Part shown: positions 34,605-42,696 of the stretch, in pieces | Position numbering within the stretch: the stretch's first letter is position 1 | How the letters are laid out: each line of letters begins with the position of its first letter | Source: Planctomycetota bacterium | GTDB taxonomy: Bacteria > Planctomycetota > UBA8108 > JACQVS01 | NCBI GenBank assembly: GCA_016209605.1 | Contig: JACQVS010000060.1 | Coordinates: 1 to 55,456, forward strand | DNA: 55,456 nt | Reading direction: 5' to 3' | Program-made: the position numbers and the translations under genes | Notes under the pieces: generated by a model | What the model saw: the letters and a program-made list of their open reading frames with translations, nothing else | Databases searched by the model: none | Told to the model about the DNA's origin: nothing

Positions 34605-35462
34605 ATGGCTTTCAAAATGCCCCAGAACGCCCGCTCCAACCCAGCCTCCGACTCCGCCAGGGAAGATGCCCGCCTGATTGCGGCGTTTATTTCGGGTCCG
34701 GAAGAGGAGCGGGCCTTTCAGGATCTACACCGCAAGTACTGGAAGGTGGTCGTGGGCTGGATCCTGGCCAAAGTCATCAACCTGTCGGATGCGGAGGAAC
34801 TCGCTCAAGACACTTTCGTCCGGGCCTTCCGCTCGCTGAAGAGCCTGGAGTCTCCGAGAAGCTTCCTGGCGTGGATCCTCCGGATCGCGGCCAACTTGAC
34901 CACCGATTTTCTCCGCCGCAAGAAGAAAGACTCCCTGTCACTGGACTCCTTGATGGAAAAAGGGCTGCTCCCCTTCGTCGCCGAGAGCTCCGGAGAAGGG
35001 GAACGGGAAGTGGAGGAGCGGGAGCAGGTCCATGCCGTCCTAGAGGCGGTCGCCCGCCTTCCGGAAAAATACCGCCTGGTCATCACCTTGCGGTATCAAA
35101 TGGGGCTTTCCGCCAAGCAGATCGCGGTTCAGCTCCACGAGCCCGAAGGCACCATACGCAACCGGATTTTCCGGGCCCTGGCGAAGGTACGCCGGAGCCT
35201 CGATCCCAGCCGGGCGGGAGGCTCGCCTGGCCGGGCGGGAGACTGTCCTGGCCGAGAGAGAGACTGGCGGAAGGGCCCGGACTCCCGGGAGCCCTCGCCG
35301 GAAAAAGCGCGAAAATTGGAGCAAAAGGAGCGGGTCCCGGTTAAACTGGCCGATGCAGGCGGTCCGGAGGTTGGGCGGAGGGGTCTTTTGAAATCGCGCC
35401 GAGAAGGTCCTCCCCCGGACATGACAGCAATGATCAAGGGCCCCGAATCGGAGCATCCATGA
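34605..35462 (+). CDS. ECF sigma factor with C-terminal extension
   Basis: 285 residues. ATG 34605 has AGGA eight bases upstream; the frame is open further but without a site. Region 2 is complete: HRKYWKVVVGWILAKVINLS, DAEELAQDTFVRAFRSL, FLAWILRIAANLTTDFLRR. Region 4 is complete: VARLPEKYRLVITLRYQMGL, SAKQIAVQLHEPEGTIRNRI, FRALAKVRRSL. After that about 100 residues rich in Arg, Pro, Gly and Glu (SPGRAGDCPGRERDW...) extend past the usual end of a 190-residue ECF factor. It directs RNA polymerase to a dedicated promoter set. The next gene, overlapping by ATGA, is its likely anti-sigma factor. Confidence 0.88.
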   Translation: MAFKMPQNARSNPASDSAREDARLIAAFISGPEEERAFQDLHRKYWKVVVGWILAKVINLSDAEELAQDTFVRAFRSLKSLESPRSFLAWILRIAANLTTDFLRRKKKDSLSLDSLMEKGLLPFVAESSGEGEREVEEREQVHAVLEAVARLPEKYRLVITLRYQMGLSAKQIAVQLHEPEGTIRNRIFRALAKVRRSLDPSRAGGSPGRAGDCPGRERDWRKGPDSREPSPEKARKLEQKERVPVKLADAGGPEVGRRGLLKSRREGPPPDMTAMIKGPESEHP

Positions 35463-35863
35463 CCGACAACGCCATCAAAAAGAGCTGCCAGGAGTGGGAG
35501 GAAATGGCCATGAGCTGCCTGGCCGGCTCCCTGGAAGAGGCCAGTCGCTCGGAAGTGCGGGATCACCTGCGCCAATGCGAACGCTGCTGGAAGGAGTACG
35601 GAGAGCTCTTTGGACTGGACCGTTCCCTGCAGCATGCCTTCCAGGCCTTCGACTCCTGCTTGCAGCCGCCCGGCCCGGAGCGGAGCCGCGGCATCTGGGA
35701 AGCGGTGAACCAGCCTCCGGAGGCGGCGCTGCTGTTCAAAAAGACCCGCCGGCTGGCGAACACCCTCCTCTGGATTGCTGTTCTGGCGCTCTCCTTGAGC
35801 GGCTTGCTGGCCCTGGCATGGAAAGTTTACTGGTACTTGATGGTGCGGAAAGGCCCGGGTTAG
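35459..35863 (+). CDS. Membrane anti-sigma factor with zinc-finger motif
   Basis: 134 residues. The N-terminal part has the zf-HC2 pattern: Cys10, Cys20, and RDHLRQCERCWKEY with His36-x3-Cys40-x2-Cys43. One transmembrane helix lies near the C-terminus (about 100-125; LLWIAVLALSLSGLLALAW), followed by a short basic tail. This is the layout of anti-sigma factors that hold an ECF sigma factor at the membrane until a signal triggers release. It starts within the sigma gene stop (ATGA), the usual pairing. No sensory outer domain is present beyond a few residues, so the signal would come from partner proteins. Confidence 0.82.
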   Translation: MTDNAIKKSCQEWEEMAMSCLAGSLEEASRSEVRDHLRQCERCWKEYGELFGLDRSLQHAFQAFDSCLQPPGPERSRGIWEAVNQPPEAALLFKKTRRLANTLLWIAVLALSLSGLLALAWKVYWYLMVRKGPG

Positions 35864-35883
35864 CGGGTTAGCCTCGGGGCGGA

Positions 35884-36480
35884 TCACAGCCGGCGGATTT
35901 CCTCTTTGATCTCGGTGCTCTCGATCACCCCTTTGCGAACCAGGATCCGCAAGAGGGCCTCGAGGACGATCGCCGTTTCGTTGAGGGTCGAAATCTTGGC
36001 CGCCTCTTTGGAATCTGCGGCCTCCTTGCCCTCCCTGGCTGCCGGGGAGCGCGGAGAGCCTGGCGCGGCCGCGGACGGAGCGACGGCCTCGGCGGCCGCC
36101 ACGCTATGTTCCCCCCCCTCGATCCCCCCGAGGGGACGATGTTCCCGCCCCTCGGTCCCACGGAGAGGACGATCTTCGAAGTTGGCGGTCTTTTCGTTCA
36201 CATCGCCGCGGCCCTCGGCCCGCTCCTTCGCGCCCGCCGCCTCCCGCTTCTTCGGCTTGTCGCCTTTCAAATGGGCGGCGTAGTTTTCGATGAACTTGTC
36301 CATGATGGTCTGATTCACAAAACCCAGGCGGACGATCAAGTCTTCCAGGCGGCCGCCGATCGCCCGTTGAAAATCGGAGGCGGTGTTCAGCTGGGCTTCC
36401 GTGATGAGGCGGTCTTTGACCATCTGCAGTCCGAGCTTCTCATCTTCAATGGAAATCTGGAGCGTTTGATTCTTGTTCAA
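35884..36480 (-). CDS. Protein with GspE-N-like helical module and low-complexity linker
   Basis: 198 residues from a TTG start at 36480, chosen because GAGGAGG sits five bases upstream; the frame stays open further up only as a shadow of the previous gene. Residues 1-60 (LGLQMVKDRLITEAQLNTAS, RAIGGRLEDLIVRLGFVNQ) form the short-helix pattern shared with GspE/MshE N-terminal domains. The middle (about 65-150) is charged and low in complexity and includes an insert encoded by GC-rich palindromes. The C-terminus (TAIVLEALLRILVRKGVIES TEIKEEI) is helical. It follows the zinc-ribbon gene at 36495 by 14 bp, probably one operon. Function unknown; likely a signalling or assembly adaptor. Confidence 0.7.
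   Translation of the reverse strand: MNKNQTLQISIEDEKLGLQMVKDRLITEAQLNTASDFQRAIGGRLEDLIVRLGFVNQTIMDKFIENYAAHLKGDKPKKREAAGAKERAEGRGDVNEKTANFEDRPLRGTEGREHRPLGGIEGGEHSVAAAEAVAPSAAAPGSPRSPAAREGKEAADSKEAAKISTLNETAIVLEALLRILVRKGVIESTEIKEEIRRL
36107..36135. repeat. GC-rich palindromic repeat inside a coding sequence
   Basis: A 29-bp sequence starting TGTTCCCCCCCCTCGAT and ending in CCGAGGGG. It is identical to 55428-55456 at the window's right edge. A diverged second unit (CCCCTCGGTCCCACGGAGAGG) follows to about 36175. Here it encodes part of a Gly/Glu/Arg-rich linker on the minus strand; at 55428 it would be read on the plus strand. Confidence 0.75.
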
Positions 36481-36494
36481 GGATCCCTCCTCAT

Positions 36495-37088
36495 CTATTC
36501 CTCCGACACCTGGTCCTCCAGAACCCCATCCGTCACCACGGTATCCAGGAAGGTGGGGGTCTTCAGATAAGCGTCGCACTGGCTGCACTTGTACCGCTTT
36601 TCGGGTGAGTAGGAGAGCACCGTGAAATGGCAGTCGCAAGAAGGGCAGATCAGGATGCGGCCGTTCTGCTCCGCCAGAATGTCGAACACCTCGTTCACCT
36701 TGAGATGCTTCAAGGCGACGAGCACTTCGCCCAGGCGGATTTGAAAATTTTTCAGCTTCAACCGCTGTTGCTCCAAAAGCGCCGACTCGAGCTGTTCTAG
36801 AGTGATCATTCCTTTCTTAAGGGCGATCTGGCCGAAAACCTTATCGGTCTTGATGAGCTCCTTGGCATCCCGGAGCAGCTTGCGGAGCTTGTTTTTGCGG
36901 ATTTCGAGGATCTGAGAGAGATGTTTACCTTTCAGGTACCCCTTCGACCGCAGGATTTCTCCAATGGGGGCGCGGCGCGCCGGATCCATGGATTTCTGAA
37001 CGGCCAGGCATTCCTGCAGCTGCTCGGGCGTCAGATAGCCGTTGAGCACCGCGATCCGCCCAAAGAGATGTTCATCGAAATGGGACAT
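36495..37088 (-). CDS. GspE-N-like helical protein with C-terminal zinc ribbon
   Basis: 197 residues, ATG 37088. Two GspE/MshE-N-like repeats are visible: FGRIAVLNGYLTPEQLQECL to PIGEILRSKGYLKGKHLSQI, and FGQIALKKGMITLEQLESAL to IRLGEVLVALKHLKVNEVFD. A C-terminal zinc ribbon follows with ICPSCDCHFTV and YKCSQCDAYLK (two CxxC pairs). Such domains in secretion ATPases bind c-di-GMP or partner proteins; here there is no ATPase domain, so an adaptor or nucleotide-sensing role is possible. It is divergent from the PATAN protein at 37348 across a 259-bp gap that shows only a short GTCCA/TGGAC hairpin near 37200. Confidence 0.75.
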   Translation of the reverse strand: MSHFDEHLFGRIAVLNGYLTPEQLQECLAVQKSMDPARRAPIGEILRSKGYLKGKHLSQILEIRKNKLRKLLRDAKELIKTDKVFGQIALKKGMITLEQLESALLEQQRLKLKNFQIRLGEVLVALKHLKVNEVFDILAEQNGRILICPSCDCHFTVLSYSPEKRYKCSQCDAYLKTPTFLDTVVTDGVLEDQVSEE

Positions 37089-37347
37089 TGCCGTTTCCTG
37101 TAATCAAACCTTGCAGACCAGAATGAAAAAGCCAGAATAAAAAAGGTAGTGCATCCAAAAATACGATGCCTGGGCCGCGGGAGCGAGCCGATGCCGGCCC
37201 GTCCAGAATTTGGACAGGACCTCTCCAACCTTGGTTCCGAGAACATTCAAGGAAGCCGGCGGCAAGTGCCAAACTGAGTTCTATAAGTTATTTTTCGTTT
37301 GAGGGACTCTCGTGTTTCGATACCGGAAGATCTAGTGACTAAAATCA

Positions 37348-40338
37348 ATGATCAAAGGCAACCTCTCCAGCTTTAGCCTGGGAGAAATCTTTCAATCGCT
37401 GGCGGTCAACAACCACACCGGCACGCTGAAAATCGTCGAGAAGAATGCCGAGGAGAAGTACATTTACTTCTCTCGGGGGGAAATATCCCTGTTTTCGATC
37501 CGGACCCACCCTTCCTTGAGAATCGGCGAGATCCTCATCCGGCAGGGAAAGATCAGCAAGGCCGACCTCCAGAAAGCGCTGGAGCAGCAGAAGGAGTCGG
37601 CGGAGCTCCTCGGCAAGATCCTGATGAAGAACTGCGGGCTGAAGCAGGAGGACATCCAGCAGGCCCTCGAGACCAAGATCTGCGAGGAGATTTACGACCT
37701 CTTCCTGCTCACCGATGCCGAGTTCGAGTTTTACGTCAATCATTTCCCCGAAGAAATTTTCGACTCCTTCCAGCGCAACCTGCGCATCACCATCAACACC
37801 TACAGCGTCCTCATGGAAGGAGTGCGGCGGGCGGATGAATGGCGGGTCATTCAAAAGAAGCTCCAGACCTTCAACGAAATTTTCACCTTGGCGGTTGCGC
37901 CCGCCGAGATCGAACCGCAGAATCCCATGGAAGAGGCGCTCCTCAAGATGCTCGACGGCAAGACCAACGTCCGGCGGCTCTTCGAGAAATTCCCCGGCAG
38001 CCGGTTCGACTGCTGCAAGCTGATCTTCGAGTTCCTGGAAGCGGGGCGCATCCGGCCCTTGACCCTGGAGGAGTGCCGGGCCGGCGGCTCGCAAGCCACT
38101 TCGAAGAAGGATTTCGAGAGGTCCATCGACTTCTTGCAATTCGGCGTCGAGCTGTCCCCCAACCGGCCCGAACCGCTGTGCCTGCTGGGCCAATCCCTCA
38201 TCGAAATCGGCCGCGACCAGCCGGGCCGCGAGTGCCTGCTGAAGGCGGCGCAGCTCTACTTCCAGAGCGGTCAGTTCCAGGAAGTCATCCAGTACGGCGG
38301 CCCGCTGGTCATCCACTTCCCTCAAAACGAATCCCTGCTGGAAATGGTCTTCCAGGCGGCCCTCAACTGCGGCAAGCTGAGCCTGCTGGAAGCGTGCGGA
38401 GACAAGCTGGCGGATTTGCTTGTCGCCAAAGGAGCCCTGGTCCATGCCGCCGAAGTGCTCTCCAAGGTGGCGGGGCACTTCCCCAAAGACCTCAACCGCA
38501 AGATCCGCATTGCCACCCTCCTCAAGGAGGCCGGCGATCTTTCCGGAGCCATCGCCCGGTACGAGGAAGCCGCCGCTTCGATCACCGGCCATTCCCGGAT
38601 CAGCGAAAAGATCAGGATCTTGCGCCTCATTTTCGAAATCGCGCCGGACCGTCAGGACATCAAGCAAGAGGTCAGCAACCTGCTCAGCCTCCAGCAGAAG
38701 CTCGAGCACCGCAAGAAGCGCCGCATCACCATTGCCGGAGCCGGCATCATCCTGCTGCTCGTATCCATGGTGGTTCCAATTCTCTATGAAATCAAGGCCC
38801 GGGAGCTCGTCAGCCATGCTTGGAGGCTCGAGCAGATGAGCCTCAACTCGGGGGACTTCAAGGCGGCAAAGGTTGCTTACGAAAAAGTCCTGGACTCCTA
38901 CGGTCTCAGCCTGCAAGTCCAGGAAAGCCGTGTGGCGCTGGAACGGATCTCCACTTTCGAGCACTTGAAGGAAGAAAAGGTGCTGATGGAAAAGAAGCGG
39001 CAGGAGTCTCTTCAGGAGGAAAAGCTCCGCCTGGCGCGCGACTCCTTCACCGCCATGGTCGACGAGGCCAAAGGGCTCGAGGAGCGCGGTGAGTATCAGG
39101 AGGCCTTCAACATTTACAAGAAACTGAGCGAGGAGTTCCAGGACATCCCCAAGGTCCAATCTCTCCTCTTCCCTCTGGTCATCACCACCAATCCGAGGGG
39201 CTGCTTCGTCCAGCTCAACGGAGCCAATCTCGGCGCCGCGCCGCTGGTAATTCACAAGAGAAAGGGCGAGACCCTCAGCATCCAGTTTTCCCGGACCGGC
39301 TGCGAAAGCACCCAGCGAACTGCCGTCGTCGGCGAGAGCTGGCGTCTCCACGTCGACATGAACCTCCGGCCACTGTCGGAGTTCAAGCTTTCCGGGCCGG
39401 TTCACCAGGCCGCCGACCTGCAGGAAGGGGACCTTTACCTGGCCTCCCGCGATGGCACTTTCTACGCCGCCTCCCTGGAAACCCAAGCTCTCAAATGGCA
39501 ACGGCAGATCGGCAAATTCGGCGATGTTCCATCCAATCCTCTTTACACGCCGGCGGAAATCATTCTGGGAAACGTCTCGGGTGAAGTCGCCGCCATCAGC
39601 CGGAAGACGGGGAAGTCCCGCTGGCGCATCAATACCGGCGCGGCCGTGGCTGCAATGCCGGCAATCTCGCCGGATGGGAAATGGGCTGCCGTGGGTGATC
39701 TGGAAGGCAAAGTTTCGCTCATCAACCATGTCGAGGGGAAATTCTCCTCCTCCTTCACCGCCGAAAACGAAATCCTTTATGCCCCGGCCTTCTGGGAAAA
39801 CCTCCTCCTGGCCGCGAGCGAGGACAATCACCTTTATTTCCTCTCGGTCCCCGAGTTGAAGCTCGTCCATGCCGAAACTTTCACTCACGAGATCGATTGC
39901 GACTTGATGGTCCGCGAGAATTCCCTGTTCTACTCCACCCGAAACGGCGTCCTGCACCGCTACCATCTGGCGCGGCGCCGGCTCGAGTGGTCCTGCAGCC
40001 TGGGGGACCGCCTTTCCACCCAGTTGATCCTGCACGGCAATTCCATCCTTCTGGGGACTCGCGCCGGCAAGGTCCTTTCCTTGCAGCTCCAGGGCGGCAG
40101 CTCGGACTGGAGCCTGGCCGCGTCCAGCTCGGCGCTGGGAGAATTCACCATGGTCGATGACCAGCTCGTGCTCGGCACCGTGGGCGGAGAAATCCTGGCG
40201 GTGAGCTTGACCAGGCATAGCGTCGATTGGAAGTTCCGCTCCGATGAAGCGGTCATCAAGGCGCCGCTGGTATGGAAGAACCATCTGTACGCCATCACGG
40301 TCAGCGGCAAGATTTTTGTACTGGAGATATTCAAGTGA
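37348..40338 (+). CDS. PATAN-TPR-TM-PEGA-PQQ-propeller transmembrane protein
   Basis: 996 residues. The N-terminal PATAN/DUF4388 domain (about 1-60; MIKGNLSSFSLGEIFQSLAV, KYIYFSRGEISLFSI) is followed by a GspE-N-like segment (LRIGEILIRQGKISKADLQK). TPR-type helices follow (about 250-455). One transmembrane helix lies at about 459-481 (ITIAGAGIILLLVSMVVPIL). A coiled-coil/TPR segment comes next, then a PEGA domain (about 611-675; VITTNPRGCFVQLNGANLG). A C-terminal PQQ-like beta-propeller (about 690-996) has recurring LYxAS, WKWR-type strands (LKWQRQIGKFGDVP, SVDWKFRSDEAVI). The layout predicts a cytoplasmic regulatory half and an outer sensing half. PATAN proteins often act in GTPase/kinase networks. 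The next gene overlaps it by GTGA, so they are coupled. Confidence 0.85.
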   Translation: MIKGNLSSFSLGEIFQSLAVNNHTGTLKIVEKNAEEKYIYFSRGEISLFSIRTHPSLRIGEILIRQGKISKADLQKALEQQKESAELLGKILMKNCGLKQEDIQQALETKICEEIYDLFLLTDAEFEFYVNHFPEEIFDSFQRNLRITINTYSVLMEGVRRADEWRVIQKKLQTFNEIFTLAVAPAEIEPQNPMEEALLKMLDGKTNVRRLFEKFPGSRFDCCKLIFEFLEAGRIRPLTLEECRAGGSQATSKKDFERSIDFLQFGVELSPNRPEPLCLLGQSLIEIGRDQPGRECLLKAAQLYFQSGQFQEVIQYGGPLVIHFPQNESLLEMVFQAALNCGKLSLLEACGDKLADLLVAKGALVHAAEVLSKVAGHFPKDLNRKIRIATLLKEAGDLSGAIARYEEAAASITGHSRISEKIRILRLIFEIAPDRQDIKQEVSNLLSLQQKLEHRKKRRITIAGAGIILLLVSMVVPILYEIKARELVSHAWRLEQMSLNSGDFKAAKVAYEKVLDSYGLSLQVQESRVALERISTFEHLKEEKVLMEKKRQESLQEEKLRLARDSFTAMVDEAKGLEERGEYQEAFNIYKKLSEEFQDIPKVQSLLFPLVITTNPRGCFVQLNGANLGAAPLVIHKRKGETLSIQFSRTGCESTQRTAVVGESWRLHVDMNLRPLSEFKLSGPVHQAADLQEGDLYLASRDGTFYAASLETQALKWQRQIGKFGDVPSNPLYTPAEIILGNVSGEVAAISRKTGKSRWRINTGAAVAAMPAISPDGKWAAVGDLEGKVSLINHVEGKFSSSFTAENEILYAPAFWENLLLAASEDNHLYFLSVPELKLVHAETFTHEIDCDLMVRENSLFYSTRNGVLHRYHLARRRLEWSCSLGDRLSTQLILHGNSILLGTRAGKVLSLQLQGGSSDWSLAASSSALGEFTMVDDQLVLGTVGGEILAVSLTRHSVDWKFRSDEAVIKAPLVWKNHLYAITVSGKIFVLEIFK

Positions 40339-41510
40339 CGCGGAAGAACCGGAGTGGATTAGCCACCCTGATCGGCAGCTTGATCGCCGCCTGGCTGGTT
40401 CCAGTCCTGTCCCAGGAGCGGAGCCAGGAAGTCGATCCACCCTCGAGGCGAATCCCTCCCGAGGAGCTTGAGGCCCTCCGCCTCCAGGAAGGGGAGCGCG
40501 TGGTCATCACCGGGAAATACCTCGGCCTGGTGGATCAGGAGATCCACCTCTTCGGCGCTCCTTACCGGCTGATCCTGGCCGATACTTCCCTGGCCCGCCA
40601 GCTGCTTCATTTCAAGACCGAGAGGGACAATCTCTCCCTCTCCGGATTCCTCCGTCCCGGAGAGGCCCCTGCAGCGGGCGGGGAGCCGGCGGTCTTCGAA
40701 GTCGAGAACATTGAAACGGCGCCAGGCGATGTCGAACTCTACGGCGAGAGGTTGAAGCTCCGCTTGAGCCAGCCGGACTCCAGCGACGAGCTGATCCAAC
40801 TGGCGGCCTGGATCGCTCAGATCCAGCGACGCTTTCCCGACCGAAGCCTGCTGCCCCTTTCCCGGCAGGCGGCTGCCGAGGGATACAAGGGGGCCGCCGC
40901 CGAGCTGAAGCCGGACGATGGCGACGGCCACTTCGCCCTGCTCCAAGAGCTCTTCAAGAAAGTCGCCGATCCGGAGTGCTTCGGAGAGTTGCTCAGGCAG
41001 CTCGCCGCCCGCTTTTCAGCCCACCCCGGCATCCAGCAAAAACTCAAGGAGCTGGGCTACCGTCAGATTGGCCAAAGCTGGCTCAACTATTCTGAGTTCA
41101 AGAAAGGGGAAGGATTCGTGTGGCACCTGAACCGCTGGGTGAAGAAGCTGGACAAGGAAATGTTCGAGGTCGTGGAAGCCTTGCCCGAGGAAGGCCTGAC
41201 CAACGCCATCCTGCGCTCACGCACCGACAAGGAGTACGCCAACCTCTCCCGCCAGGGGGAGATCACCCGCGGCATGACTCCCAAAGAAGTGGCGGAAGCC
41301 ATCGGATTTCCGGATCGGGTGCGCCGGCAGAACGTCAAGGACCTTGAAGTGACGCAGTGGGACTACGGCGATCGGCGGATCTATTTCTTGAAGGGGGAGT
41401 TGCTGATCAGCTGGAGCGACGACAAGGAGGATAGCGAGCTGCCGCTCGCCGACGCGGTGAGAAAAGCCGCGACGGGAGCGCCGGAGCCGAGGAAGAAAAA
41501 GAAAAATTAG
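40335..41510 (+). CDS. Exported protein with SmpA/BamE-like C-terminal domain
   Basis: 391 residues. The start is GTG 40335 within the stop of the preceding gene (GTGA) with GGAG upstream; an in-frame ATG further up is inside the other gene. The N-terminal hydrophobic segment (LATLIGSLIAAWLVPVLSQE) is a signal or anchor. The middle is helical with DGDGHFALLQELFKKVADPE. Near the C-terminus, EITRGMTPKEVAEAIGFPDR and VTQWDYGDRRIYFLKGELLI have the SmpA/OmlA/BamE-like pattern, a small fold often in envelope-assembly proteins. The last codons (AAA AAT TAG) come from a 27-bp inverted repeat. Probably acts with the PATAN-PEGA protein in the envelope; this is inference from coupling. Confidence 0.75.
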   Translation: MTRKNRSGLATLIGSLIAAWLVPVLSQERSQEVDPPSRRIPPEELEALRLQEGERVVITGKYLGLVDQEIHLFGAPYRLILADTSLARQLLHFKTERDNLSLSGFLRPGEAPAAGGEPAVFEVENIETAPGDVELYGERLKLRLSQPDSSDELIQLAAWIAQIQRRFPDRSLLPLSRQAAAEGYKGAAAELKPDDGDGHFALLQELFKKVADPECFGELLRQLAARFSAHPGIQQKLKELGYRQIGQSWLNYSEFKKGEGFVWHLNRWVKKLDKEMFEVVEALPEEGLTNAILRSRTDKEYANLSRQGEITRGMTPKEVAEAIGFPDRVRRQNVKDLEVTQWDYGDRRIYFLKGELLISWSDDKEDSELPLADAVRKAATGAPEPRKKKKN

Positions 41511-41561
41511 GGACAGCGACCGAATTTTTAAGACAAAATTCGGTCGCTGTCCCTAATTTTT
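41502..41561. repeat. Perfect 27-bp inverted repeat carrying two stop codons
   Basis: The left arm 41502-41528 and right arm 41535-41561 are exact reverse complements, separated by TAAGAC. Each arm begins AAAAATTAG and contains GGGACAGCGACCG. Both flanking convergent genes end in the arms with AAA AAT TAG (stops at 41508-41510 and 41553-41555). The stem followed by T-runs on both strands can serve as a bidirectional terminator. The sequence looks like a REP-type element mobilised by Y1 transposases; no transposase is present here. Confidence 0.85.
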
Positions 41562-42677
41562 CCCGCCCGAAACGGGGCTGTCCAGCTCGGGAACCGGCTG
41601 GGGTTTAGGTGCCGGCGCCGGGCTTTTGGCGTCTGGGGGCACCGTCCCCTTGGGGGGACCGAGGGGGGAAGGCACCGTCCCCTCGGGGGGACCGAGGGGG
41701 GAAGGTACCGTCCCCTCGGGGGGACCGAGGGGGGAAGGTAGAGGCATCGTAACTGAGCCAGTTTCAGGGGTGACCAGAATCTCGGTATCGCCGCTACCGT
41801 CGAGGAAGAGCACTTTCCCTTCCCGCACCGCGAGACGCGTCACCGGCTGGCCATCCACTTCCGTGACCTCGAGCTCGAAGCGCGTCCCCACCACCTTCAC
41901 CCGGGCGTGGGGGGTGGAGATCTCAAAAGTGCGGTTTTCCCCCTGAGGCACGACGTGGGCGGCCAGCTTCCCCCGGCGCAGCTCGCCGCTGAAAGAACCG
42001 CGCGGCCGCAGGTCGGGCGACACCAGGAAGTCGAGGGGACCCGCGGCGAAAACCAGGCGGGTGCCATCGAGGAGCTCCATGCACAGCTCCTGGCCCCCAT
42101 TCGAGCGTGTGAAGCGGGACCCCGCCTCGATGGCCTTGTAGCCATGGTCGATTTCGCGATCTGGCCGGTGGATAACCACGCCGGCGCTCGAGCCATCCTT
42201 GAAGACTCCCAGGCCCTGCTCCTCGGCCGGCAGGCTGGCGATCGGGCCGGGAAGCGGCCCATTTTCTAGGACGGTCCGCGAATTCTGGGCCGCGAACGGC
42301 CTCCAGACGAGGCCCAGCAGGACGGCGACGACGAGCGCGGCGGCACACGAGGAGGCGGTCCAGAGAACGGCATGGCGGCGGAAGGGGCCAGGGGGATGGA
42401 ACGTGAAGATGTCGGTCGAGGGATCCAGCAAGGTTCGCTTCTCCAGCTCGACCTCGAGCCGCTTCTGGAATTTCTTGGCAAAGCCGTCGCCAAAGGGGGT
42501 GTTGAGGAAAGCCGAGCGGTAGAGCGCCGCCTCCCGGGCCCGGGCCTCATGGAGCTTTTGACAGGGCGAGCAGGACTTGAGGTGGAGGCTGATTTCAGCA
42601 ACCTTTTTCGCCGTCAGCTCCCGATCCAGGTACGGCCAGAGGTTTTCTTCCACAAATCGGCACTGATCGTTTTTCAT
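41553..42677 (-). CDS. FecR-domain anti-sigma factor
   Basis: 374 residues. The N-terminal zf-HC2 domain has Cys6 and LHLKSCSPCQKL (His32, Cys36, Cys39). A transmembrane helix follows at about 104-126 (SSCAAALVVAVLLGLVW). The outer part (about 165-315) is a FecR-type domain: GSRFTRSNGGQELCMELLDG, FAAGPLDFLVS, GKLAAHVVPQ, FEISTPHARVKVVGTRFELE and TRLAVREGKVLFLD. A Pro-rich tail holds three 11-residue repeats (GTVPSPLGPPE type) encoded by a 33-bp tandem repeat. The sigma gene is directly upstream (19 bp), so this is its membrane anti-sigma factor and relays an outer signal. The stop codon lies in the 27-bp inverted repeat. Confidence 0.87.
   Translation of the reverse strand: MKNDQCRFVEENLWPYLDRELTAKKVAEISLHLKSCSPCQKLHEARAREAALYRSAFLNTPFGDGFAKKFQKRLEVELEKRTLLDPSTDIFTFHPPGPFRRHAVLWTASSCAAALVVAVLLGLVWRPFAAQNSRTVLENGPLPGPIASLPAEEQGLGVFKDGSSAGVVIHRPDREIDHGYKAIEAGSRFTRSNGGQELCMELLDGTRLVFAAGPLDFLVSPDLRPRGSFSGELRRGKLAAHVVPQGENRTFEISTPHARVKVVGTRFELEVTEVDGQPVTRLAVREGKVLFLDGSGDTEILVTPETGSVTMPLPSPLGPPEGTVPSPLGPPEGTVPSPLGPPKGTVPPDAKSPAPAPKPQPVPELDSPVSGGKN
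41641..41739. repeat. 33-bp tandem repeat, three units, in an anti-sigma gene
   Basis: Three near-identical 33-bp units (41641-41673, 41674-41706, 41707-41739). Each contains the palindrome CCCCTCGG-GGGGA-CCGAGGGG (the first unit has one change, TTGG). They keep the frame and encode 11-residue Pro/Gly-rich repeats at the protein's C-terminal tail. Confidence 0.9.
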
Positions 42678-42696
42678 GGCTTCTCATCCCATCGCA

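Noticed and set aside
37089..37347. Small ORFs between the divergent GspE-N-like and PATAN genes
   Set aside because: Short frames without ribosome binding sites or recognisable composition.
37345..40440. A 1031-codon antisense frame over the PATAN-PEGA gene
   Set aside because: Shadow frame; the plus-strand frame shows PATAN, PEGA and propeller patterns.
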